A DNA stretch of 64,000 nt from Serilophus lunatus (Eukaryota; Chordata; Aves; Passeriformes; Eurylaimidae). The notes under the pieces were generated by a model. The model saw only the letters and a list, made by a program, of their open reading frames with translations. It did no database searches and was not told where the DNA came from. Shown here piece by piece: positions 54,070-64,000 of this stretch (position 1 is its first letter; every line of letters starts with the position of its first letter). The stretch is taken from NCBI GenBank assembly GCA_013399895.1, contig VXBA01005600.1, positions 2,840,805 through 2,904,804 on the forward strand, read 5' to 3'. The translations under genes were made by a program, and so were the position numbers.

Positions 54070-56232
54070 TAAATAAATGCCAGCTTTTTTCGTTTTTACT
54101 CAGAATTCAATTAATAAGAAATAAACAAAGGAAGCCCCATGGGCACTTACACCCCATGGATATGACAATTTCAATTTAAGCTAAGATCATTGCCCATAGG
54201 TTTCATATACATAAATTTCAATAAGAGCGTTTGATAGGTAAACATTTCACTGTGTGCAGGACCGTTCAGGCTATCAGTAGGCTGCAGGTTTTTCAGTGTC
54301 CTTTTTGACTCCTGCCTTATATATTTCAAGCATGTTCACATTATTTGCTGTCAGGACATGTATTCTATTTTCATTTTTATTATGTTTTATTGAACTGGGA
54401 CATTATTTCCTTGTTTCTTCATTACTTTAATTATAAGCTAATGTCTTGTCTGACTTGTTTCTCTGAGATATAATGGTTCACAAGACCTGGTAGTTAATAA
54501 AAAAGGGAACTAAGAATAGTATTTTTAAAAATCAGATTCAGAATTATATAATTTGATCACATCCTGTTTTATTTTTTTTTCATGCCTGTGGATGAAGAAT
54601 GATTTAAAGTCCTGCTCCTTCACTGCCACCAGAATAGATTACTATGTAGCTTTTGGTATGTTCTTTGTTCTGTCTTTTGAAGGAGAGGAGGGACTGCTTA
54701 TCAGCCTCTTTTTTTATGTTCCAAGTCACACCTTGCCATCTAGATTATTTGTGCTATATGCATGCAATTATGGTTAAAATAGAATTGCAGACCAAATACA
54801 CAGTTCAGTTTTGCAACAGGCCTGATACTGTATTGTTGGCTCATCTAAGTCCTTCCATTCTTTTGGGGGGAATTTGTATATGCTTAAAAATTTGCATTCC
54901 CTGGCTTTTAAAACATAAGCTCATTTTTTAAAGTTTACCAATTAATTATATAGTTAAGCAATACTCTATCAATTAGAAAAACATATTTCTTACTGTAAAA
55001 AATATGAACCGACAACGGATGCATGCAGTTCCAGCAATTAACACAAGGTGAACAACTCTGTGAAAAAGGTATTTGGGGAACCATATTCCAGCATATAATT
55101 TTTCATGTATTTATCAATTTCTTTTCCATGTATATTCCTGAGTTGTCATCACCTGCTTCAGTCTACTAAATTTAATTACAACAGTCATAGTTCAGACCCT
55201 TAATTTTTCTTGTCTAAAAAACGTTATTTTGATCAAACACAAAAAGATTTAAACCCAAAATCTAGTTTATGTTGTTTACAAACTACCCAAAGCAGAATTA
55301 AAAGCAAAGGCGACACAAAATTAAGCAAAGCAATTGTCCATTTTTTTAAAACTATAAATGTCTGTATTGCTTTAATTCCAAATTCAGACAGAAGCAGATT
55401 TAACTTAGAACATTTTTTCTTTAGGAATGTAAGTCAAATACTTAATGCTAATGTACGAGGGTTTTTTGTATTTAATTTAACTTACATTTTGTTATCGCTT
55501 GGCTCAATGCCTCAGGAGTCTGAGCCAAAGCTGTTATATTGTAATATCCATGAGGTTCAGTTTTCTCTTTCACCTGCAATACTGTACTCTCAGTGTAATG
55601 CTAATGTGACTCCTGCAGTATAACAAAGAACCCATAATGACAGCAGCACAGGGGCCTGAATGTCATTTACACCTATTTGCTACATCCAAGGTCAGCGAGA
55701 ATACACCTGCAAAACACTCACACTGCCCTCAGACTGGCTACAGGAAAACTTTCTACTGAGATGAGATTATTTTGAACAACAGATTTTTTTTCCTTTTAAA
55801 CTCCTGAAGGCCTTTGTGCAAAAGTTCATAATGAGACATTCAAGGTAAACGTGTTCTTCTGTGGTAACAATCAAGGAGACAGCTTTTGAAACAATGGTAA
55901 AGAATTGAAAAAAAAGCCATTCTAAAGATGCATTTAGCATGTTTATAAATACAGTGCCAGACATATTGTTTCTTCATAGCATATTTCATACTTTGCCTGC
56001 TGATCAAGGATTAAAACCAACCAATTTGGACCTGCTAAAACAGAAGCAGGAAGACTGATCACTGCCTTCATTGTAAGAAGTGCAGCAAGTTCTCAGAGCT
56101 GTGAAAAGAATGAAAAGCAAAGCATGGTCTTCTGATGTAGCACCTTTTATTAAAGTATACCGAAAGGCATCATAAACACTTTTTTAAAAAATCAATACAT
56201 TACATTCTTCTCTTTTTCATTCTCTATACCAG

Positions 56233-56385
56233 TCCAGACCAACAGAAACAGCAAAGACACAACCAGCTTCGAACAAAAATGTTTTTGGTTCAGATGAACA
56301 ACAGAAGAGTGAATCCCCACAGCGAAATGGGGAGCACGAACAGACAGCTGCACTTGTTGCTGCAGCAGCAGGAACTGTACGTAAG
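56233..56385 (+). other. Possible internal coding exon, unidentified
   Basis: A strong pyrimidine tract ends in 'ctctataccag' just before 56233. From there a frame stays open for 51 codons to 56385, where AAG is followed by GTGAAG, a good splice donor; a second donor-like GTAAGG starts at 56381. With the later donor the exon is 153 bases and phase 0 at both ends, typical of a cassette exon. The predicted peptide starts SRPTETAKTQ and is rich in S, E, Q, N and A, like a disordered linker; it ends in an alanine-rich stretch and VRK. I do not recognise the protein. A second frame (+1) is also open across the same span and could equally be read, with a Q-rich end. No neighbouring exon was found, so chance is quite possible. 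Confidence 0.25.
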
Positions 56386-56736
56386 GTGAAGCATGCCTGG
56401 GTCAGGGGATGTGCACCACAGCCGTGCAGAAACTCCAGTGAGTACTTTCTCGGGCCCCCACGCAGCTGAGCCGGCAGCTGGGCACCATCTCCAGAGCTTC
56501 TGCTCGAGTTTCAGATATTGCTGTATCTCTCAGTCATCTCCTTCACTAAAGATATTGGCTCCTACTCTGTCATAGCTACAGGTTTAAACTGCTCGTCTTA
56601 GATAATCTGCATTGCCTCGTCTGGAGCAGACCATACAGCTCCCATGTGCATAACTGTGCCCATCGCCGTTTTCTGGACCACATCTCTCTGCACTCAAAAA
56701 GGGGTGGAGATGAGGAGACTTTTCGGACTTTCAGAG
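56386..56736. other. GC-richer unique sequence
   Basis: This stretch between the possible exon and the LTR remnant is more GC-rich than the surrounding DNA. Frames are open on both strands, which is expected with fewer AT-rich stops. No repeat or gene is recognised. Confidence 0.45.
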
Positions 56737-56880
56737 TCTGTGCTGGTTTTGACTGGGGAGAGACAGGGTGTTTTTTCACAGTATCTAGTATGGTGCTACA
56801 CCCTCCCCACCGAGCCAAGGAGGAATGAGCCAGCAACCCTCTGGGGCTTATTTTCAGGCTGGAGATAAACCATGACAGTC
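56737..56880 (+). mobile_element. Degenerate ERVL-type solo LTR fragment
   Basis: 'tgtgctggttttgactgggg' followed by 'cacagtatctagtatggtgc' matches in order and spacing the 5' part of a common avian ERVL long terminal repeat, which begins with a 'ctggttttggctggg' phrase and continues to 'agtagctagtatggtgct'. Weaker likeness extends through 'caccctccccaccgag' to about 56880. No internal retroviral gene and no second LTR are visible, so this is probably a solo LTR remnant left by recombination, truncated and non-functional. The boundaries are approximate. Confidence 0.5.
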
Positions 56881-59800
56881 TTAAGGGAATTTGGTATCTC
56901 CAAGGATGCAAAGCCCAGAAGGGGAGAAGTCTCCCTTGTCTGCTGGAGCTCCAGAAGAAAGGCTGGGGAGTCTAGACTTAGATTTTAAAATTTAGATGTA
57001 GCCTGGGGTAATAACTATAGCTAAGAAATAATTTATATTCAGAAAAGTTATGATAGGAAGGTTTTGCTAATAATATATACTGCTTCTGAAAGGAGAGATC
57101 CCACAGCAGGGAATGAAGGTTTTCACCTGGCATTTGGCTAAGCAGAACTGACAGTTCTATAGAGGTGTCAGCCATACCACCATCTAGTGATTCCCCCAAA
57201 TACTGCACCCCTACCTACCTATAACCTCTCTTCTCCCCACTGCCATGGTGGGTCCAAATTACCATCGCTTCAGGAGCTCAGTGCCTGCCTGACAGAGCAA
57301 ATCCTTTTGAATTTAGAAATAAGGTGGGTTTTAGATAGTGCTCTGCTAATATTTCAGTGCACTACATTTTGCCTTTCAGTAGGAACATTTAATGTCGACT
57401 TCAGAGCAAATATTCATATATTCAAGCCTTAAGGTGGTTTCAGAGTACGAGCAACACTAAATGGTAACAGATATTTCCTGTATCTTTTCCTTTCTCTGTG
57501 GACTGCAACTGAAAAATTCAGACTGAGGCAAATCTTATCTAATCTGAAGATAAAGATTCATGAAAGGCAATCTGAAGTAGATGGATTACAATAAGATACT
57601 AATTTAAGTTTGCAAAGTATTCTTCTATTCCCACTGCAAAGAAAATTCACAGTAGGCAATTTAATATTGGTATTTTCAGATAATATACATAGACTGGTAA
57701 AGACATTAATGCATTTGTAAGAAGAGTAAATTTGGGGACTACTTTTGTATTTTACGTAAAATATAAATATAAAATATACATGAGCTTTCAGTGGTCATGG
57801 ACTAGTCAGTCTTTCATGCATATAATTCAGTTCATTACCTATCACTGTTTTGTTCAGAACTAGCACAGATTTGAGGAAGAATTCTTGTTTAGAAATACAC
57901 TGATCACAGAATTTATTTTGATTAACACTCAAATAAAAGATCCAGAAACAAACATAACTGATGGTCTGGCTTAGATGAAACCCTCAGTTACATTGCATTT
58001 ATCACCTGCCTCAAGTGACTTCTCTGTGTAATTATGCTTGGCCACACACTGTTTCAGGTGCCAGCAGCTGGCGTGTCTGTCCCTGAATCTGAGTTTCTCT
58101 CCATTTCTGTATTTCCATAGTCATAATACTATTCTTTGGAAACTGGACATTGCCTTGCCAAGTTTTTTGATGTTTTAGTCAGAACTCAGGCATAACTTTG
58201 CTGATGGAAGAGCAGCTGAAATGTCCTGGGCATATCTTTTTTGTTGAACAACATGTTTTTTACAAAATTAGAGTTTTGTTTGTATCAATTAGCGACTGTC
58301 CTCTTGGACCCACTTATCCCCAAGCCCTTAGGTAAATAAGTTTACTATTTATCCATGCTTTCATCATAGAGTAAGCTTATATTTGTGGTTTCTGGTTTCA
58401 CTGACATAAGGATGGGACCCTGCTGCAGGATTTTCATTTAGTGATAGCAACAAGTGTTATATTGTACATCTTATCTCGGGCTTGTAAAAAATCCAAGAGC
58501 TCTAAAGGGGCTAGCCTGGTTAAATTACCATAAAGGAAAATGATGGCTGTGTGTATATATGCACTTGGGGGAAAATGAGGATACTGTGAGTGCTTTCATC
58601 TGATGAGGGAAGGTGTGCTACAAAGAGCCATTGGTAGGAGTGGAAAGAAAGTGGTGGTTTTGCCACAGACAAATGTCTTGAGATGTGATGTTCTCTGGAA
58701 AGTGCACTACAGACACAGGAAATTTATAAGCTTAGTGCAGGCAAGCAATAAGATTTAAGAGTGTGTAATACACGGAAAAATAAACTAGAACTATATTTAC
58801 ATCCATCATCAGAAATATTAAGTATGGCCTAAATTGCATATATAAATGTATATACTATCACATGCAGTCATTTTGATGTATTCTTGGCCATGATCTTAGA
58901 AGTAGAGTTAGCTTTCCCAAGAATGCCTTTTCCTGGTCTTGGCATAGACCTTTGTATGTTTTTTTGTATGCTTTTTAGTCTCAAAGAGTCTTGCTAGCCA
59001 GTCTATCTTAGTGCAGGAGGGATATTTCATGGTGCTCGTAGGGGAGGATTCACCTTAATTTTGCATTCTCCAGGAAACTGCTGGGCTTTATGAAATGAAT
59101 CTCCATATCCTTCCATTACATCTTCTGGCTTAATGCTAGTAAGCAGTGGAAGTCAGATGGTTCCCAGCCTTAATATCTACACGATCAATTTAAGATTCAG
59201 GCACGGTTTGAAAGCAAGCAGTAGTGGAACATTGTATCTGCAATTTAGAATTGTAAATATTTTATCTGCTTTAATGCATACACACATCTTGCACATTCAT
59301 GACTAATCTGCAAAATGAGGCTGGTTTTAAGACAATGACTGTGGCAAGCCTGAATAGTTCTACCTGTTCAAATATCTTTATGGATATTAAAACATCATGC
59401 GCACCAAATATCAACTTATATTTATCCTGGTGTCAATTCTCCATGCTGGTAACCTTTGTGCTGTTACACCTGAACCTTCTATTATTTCTATTCATGCAGC
59501 AGTGTGTGTCCACTGCATTGTCCTTCTGTTCTGTGACCCCGAGTCCATTGCATTAACTCTCAGATCTGCACATTTCCAATTTGCCAGTCTTTTTTCAAAA
59601 ATTCATCTGTGTTTTGTATTTTCATGTTCCTCTCACTTCTTCTCTTTGTATACAGGTTCAGTCAGCTCATTTTTGGCAAAGATTATTTTTAATCTTCAAA
59701 AACACTCAGTGAAGCATTGTGTTCTGTTTAGACTTGGATTTTCAGTGTAATTCTGTGTGTTTTAAAAGGGTTGTATTTAAATTCATTGCATTTGAACCTT

Positions 59801-60028
59801 AATTTATTTTGGATGCAATGTAGTTCATGATTGACTCATGAACTTTCAGGGAACTTGTCCCCTGTGACCAGTATTTCATACATATATGTCAGTAAAAGCA
59901 TAAACCTGACCTTGAAACATTAATTATCTCCTCAAGTATTTTGTAAGTGCGTTCAAAAGTTACACTCCTACAGACTCTTTTGTTTTGAACACCAGGATTG
60001 CCTTTGGGATGACAAGAATATACAACTG
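56881..60028. other. Unique noncoding sequence
   Basis: No supported gene or repeat. The open frames at 59299-59750 overlap in two plus-strand frames and are rich in hydrophobic and histidine codons from pyrimidine-rich DNA. They show no recognisable domain. Confidence 0.55.
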
Positions 60029-60100
60029 TAGAATCATAGAATAGTTTGGATTGGAAGGGACCTTAGAGATCATTTCATTCCAATCTCCTTGCCATGGTTT
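60029..60100 (-). mobile_element. CR1 LINE 3' tip, minus strand
   Basis: The plus strand reads 'gaatcatagaatagtttgg', then 'attggaagggaccttagag' and 'ccttgccatgg'. This is the reverse complement of the last 70 bases or so of an avian CR1. The match stops after 'gccatgg', so the copy is extremely 5'-truncated. Confidence 0.88.
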
Positions 60101-63100
60101 ATTGATAGGCTTTTTAATAATGGCTGCCTATTACAGCAAGCTATCCTTAAAAATCCTATCAATAGTGTGTCAGAGGCTTTTTTTTCTCTTCAGCTAATAT
60201 CCACATCTAAATATCTTTCTATACTTCAACAAAGACTAACCAGTACTGCCTGCCCTTTTCTCTTTTGAATCCAGGAGTCGGAGCATTACACTTTTAAACA
60301 TCCAGAAACTCTCCTCTTCCTACGAAAGTACTGTACTTCCAGAATTGATTCCCAGAGCCTTTAATTCTCAGAGCCAGCTCTTCTGTATGGAGTGGCGCCC
60401 TGGCGATACTTTCAGCACAGTATAAAGGTATGCTCACTGTCAGGTTTTGTTTTGTCTGGACAGACATACTTGTAAGCAGCAGCTAGTCCTAAACAGCCAT
60501 CCCATGCAATCGAGGAAGAGGGATAGAACTGCTTAGAACCAGAATTTTCTGATGCTATCTCAGTTTCCTGGTTGGCGTGAATGGCTCATGTAGCCTGGAA
60601 GAAATGCATATGACTAAGAGAATGTTGTAATGAAGATCCTGATGGGCAAGAAAAAGGGAGTGGAACAAGATAGGTGGGAAAATATGCTATGAAATCACAA
60701 CAGAGGCCCAGACAACCACAGGCACTGAACCATATGTTTTTACTTAAGGTGGGAGGGGGCGAAGGGGGAAGAAAAAAGTGAGCGGGGATAGTTGGGGCTG
60801 TGGCAGCAGCAGCAAATCATTTTGGCGAGTAGCAAGAGCACAAGAGCATTTTGTCCATTGCAATAATAAGTCAAGACTGTGTAAGCACTATGTATTTAAA
60901 TTAATGGATGGGAAATCTCCATATGCAAAAAAGAATGACAACATATCATAATGTCCTCATCCCTGCCTTGGAGGCATCCAGTTGTGGCTTGAAATTGAGG
61001 GGAGAGAACCTTTGAGCACGTTCTTTTTGTCAGCTTACAAGTGCAGGCAGGTGTTTATTGTTATTCTTTGCACCTTCTTGGAAGTAATAAAATGCAGGCT
61101 GGAACTTCAGCACAATGTTGCATCTTCTAAAACCCACAAGGAGAAGAAACCTCTGAATGTTTCATTACGTTTTTTATTTTATATTTTATAAGATGCTGCA
61201 AGGTATGAAAAAGAAATCATAAGTCAAGGTTTAAAAATGGAAGAGGAAGGTGCACCATATCTGAAATTAAAAAAAAGAAAAAGTATAGTGCCATTCATGA
61301 ACTGTAAAAAAAGAAAATTCACTTAAATTGTTGCTTGAGAACATTTCCTAGAAAATATAAAGACTAATTGTATTAGGTATTTAAGGAATAAAGAGAGGAA
61401 TGGAACCATATTTACTGTGTAGAAATTTGGTGGAAAGAGTTGGAACTGATAGTTGGACAGACCAAAAAAGTGATTTTCTTAAAGGAGAGTTTTCAGATAT
61501 GAGAGATATCCCTTCCCACATTCCAGGGATTTTTTTGCACCTTATCTTGGCTGCATACCTAATCTCTTCACAGTTCTCTGTGTACATACATTCATTTATA
61601 AGGAGCAAAAGCAAAGAAAAAGAAGTTGTGGGTTTTTTTCAGAAAGCACATAAAGATTGATGAGCACAGTGATTCTGTGACTTAATCTGTTCTTCCTGAA
61701 TTTCCACATAGTTTTACTTCATTTGTCTGCACTTGACTGTGGAATAAAGACCCTGAAGGCCAGTAGGAAAAACCCTTCTGGCAGTGCAAAGCTGCTGACA
61801 GGCACATTACAACAGCTGAGGAGACGGCCAGCTCCTTTCCCTACAGGGACTTAGTTTTAGGCCAAACCCAGGCTGTGTCTGAAGCAGGTGGAAGAAGCAG
61901 CTTCTCTATCTGTGTCAGCCCCATAATGGACTCTTCAGAAAGGGGGCCCAAAATGCTACACCCAATGCTGGAAAAAACAATTTTAAAAAAGGCCACTTCT
62001 CATGTTATGCACCAGTGACATAGTAACGCTTCTGTCAGAAAAATCAACATGTAAATGCATGTTTCCAACCTTCATAATCTGAATTATTTCTCTGCACCGA
62101 GACATATATACCAAGACACACAAAAAACATGCAGCCATACATGACCCTTCACAGCCTCCCCAATTAGCCTGTTTTACTCATTTCGGTACAGCTGTCGCCA
62201 GTCCAACAGAAAAGGCATTAAAAGGGGCTTTTCGTGGTAGGAACATTTCACATTTAGTTGTCTTTAATATAAATCCTTTTTTTTTTTTTTGCTCCTGTTA
62301 ACACTGTGGCAGACTTGGAAGTCACCAGAACAAGGTATGTTCCAGAGGGACTTTCTCACTTCCTACCCCATCAAATGGAGTTGCTCCACTTATATGAGGG
62401 TGGGATAATTTCTCGAAAGTGCTTAAGGATGCAGGTTTGCTGCCAGGGATAAAGAAACAGGAATTTGTGGTGTGTTGGTTAGTCTCTTGTCAGTGACTGT
62501 GCATATGCTGATAGGGAACAAGTGCACATGTGAGGAGCAGCCATGGCACTGCCAGCACAATACAAATACACATCCCAGCTTCTCCCTGAAACTTGATCAC
62601 CTGTTAGTGGTCTCAGGGGAGCACAAGTCCAGTGTGAAAACTTGACTTTCCTGTCTGGAAACATAACTTTCAAGCATTAACATTTCTCAGGCGTTGTTGA
62701 TTGATAGTATGTTTGTGTTTTTCCTACTCCTAAGTTTTCTAGGCTGAGCAAGCAGGAATGTAGCTCAGAGTGGGAGGCTGTAATGAAAAGAAGGGGAGGG
62801 GTCTACATCTTCCTCTGCTCTTCAGTAAATCCATTTTTGTACTAACGTGAATATCGTGATTAATAATAATAGCAGCTTACGACTGTTTTGAAAAATTGCA
62901 TTTCTAGAAAATTAATGTTTCCAAGTTGCTCCAAGGAATGAAGATTTAAGAGGAGAAAAAATACGCACAGAACTGAATTTGAAACTATTTACAACTGTAA
63001 TGCTGCCAGTAATTAGGATGACTTGAGTATTTCAGTACGCTGTCCTTGTAGTACTTTACCCCCCTCTTCTGCTCTGCTGGGAAGAGTAGTGTTTTCTATC

Positions 63101-64000
63101 TTTGGCTATGAAAATTTAGAAATTTATATATGATGAATATGACATACTCATTATAGGGTGCCAATTGAAAAGGAACCAAATATGAAAATCTGTTGTGCAT
63201 ATCAATATATCCACATCAAGCCTCTTACTAATATGCTGCTGTGATGAAGAACTCTTCCTAGATGTTTTCTTTAACTTGTTTCATGTAATTTGAGAATTGC
63301 AAAAGTGTAGACAGACCAGGTAAGAATGCTGCGATGCAATGCTTTTGTAAAATGACCTTTTACAAGAAAACTCTCCCTTTTCACAAAAAAACTTATAGCA
63401 GGGGAATGATCAATGCTCTGGAGCAACCAAATCCTGTCTGACAAATGACGTCTTAATGTCTGATCAAGTTCAAGGCAGTAACGGTGTCGTACAGCAAAAT
63501 TTCTGCTTTCTTAAAAAACAATGGCGCTCATTTAGAAATTGTAATTCCCTTGAGAATTCCACGGGAGTGCAGACTATTAATTACCCTGCTCTATTGTTAT
63601 CTTTTGTTCAGAACAATAGTGCTCTGAGGTCCTGTGGAATCTCTCTCCCCTGTAAAGTGTCGAGTTTTGATTAAGCATCATTTCATACAGTTCATTAACA
63701 ATGTATCTTAAAATGAGCTTTTGATTGAACATTTTTATTGGGCATTTAATATAATTTATGGTTTCTGTTGAAATTTCACGTACAACATTTGCCAAGCTAG
63801 TTATTATATATTTTTCATTAAACAACACTGTTTTACCTTTACTGAAAGGTTCTATTTTTTTTTTTGAGTAGAAGAACAGATTATATAAAAATTGATTATG
63901 AATACAGTATATCAGGAAAATAGCCCTCTTGACCATATTTTATTCCAGTGGAGCTACAGCACATAGGTGTAAAAGCAGTCCATTTGCAAGTGTTGTCATT
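60101..64000. other. Unique noncoding sequence to the window end
   Basis: No supported gene or interspersed repeat. A G-rich stretch near 60750-60800 and a run of 14 T bases at 62277-62290 are the only low-complexity features. Open frames, for example 63577-63936 minus, have no recognisable features. Confidence 0.55.

Larger units (their letters stand above)
41576..56232. other. Long unique noncoding stretch
   Basis: About 14.6 kb without a supported gene. It contains an A-rich tract at 44173-44208, a TA run at 54055-54069 and the duplicated, N-split segment at 46122-46281. Open frames such as 55210-55623 plus (137 codons from a non-ATG start) have no recognisable family features. A stretch at 48350-48480 faintly recalls very old CR1-type sequence but is not called. 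Confidence 0.55.

Noticed and set aside
55210..55623. 137-codon plus-strand open frame
   Set aside because: It begins at a non-ATG codon and shows no recognisable domain; no splice or promoter context supports it.
1..64000. CRISPR arrays, operons, prokaryotic or phage genes, tRNA and rRNA genes
   Set aside because: No regularly spaced repeats, no dense long open frames and no intact tRNA A-box and B-box pair outside the SINE-like remnants were seen; the repeats are those of a bird genome.

Overview
This window reads as vertebrate nuclear DNA, almost certainly from a bird. It is AT-rich and I find no securely supported protein-coding gene in it. The open reading frames are short, lie in all six frames and resemble nothing I recognise, apart from decayed retrotransposon coding sequence. 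The clearest taxonomic signal is five CR1 (chicken repeat 1) LINE fragments. They carry the avian-type 3' end, with ATTCTATG-like tail units next to a 'ttggaagggacctt' core. Low interspersed-repeat density, an ancient MIR-like SINE and one probable avian ERVL-type solo LTR fit the same picture. The window is therefore either a gene-poor intergenic stretch or the inside of a very large intron. The species cannot be named from this sequence.

Layout: 1-2899 is unique sequence. A short plus-strand CR1 tail ends near 3006. A long minus-strand CR1 at about 4743-5735 carries the 3' half of ORF2, including a mutated FADD motif, and abuts an ORF1-like piece at 5736-5960. Unique sequence follows, with a poly-G run ending in an N (8663-8681) and a weak MIR-like SINE (13483-13565). 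The largest repeat is a 5'-truncated minus-strand CR1 at 19286-20620. It holds the reverse-transcriptase fingers and palm, but the catalytic FADD segment is deleted. An ATCT microsatellite (21303-21370), a TG microsatellite (29422-29452) and a six-N gap between two poly-T runs (32977-33036) follow. A better MIR-like SINE lies at 34505-34640, then a minus-strand CR1 tail at 41352-41580 that ends in a perfect 15-bp hairpin. A duplicated segment split by a single N (46122-46281) looks like two haplotypes laid end to end. At 56233-56385 there is a possible but unproven exon, and about 350 bp downstream an ERVL-type LTR remnant. One more CR1 tail lies at 60029-60100.

No operon, pathway or new molecular system is visible. 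The points most worth checking are the possible symmetric exon at 56.2 kb, the well-preserved MIR-like core at 34.5 kb, the hairpin at the end of the 41.4 kb CR1, the two internally deleted CR1 copies, and the three places where N bases coincide with duplicated or homopolymer sequence and suggest assembly error.
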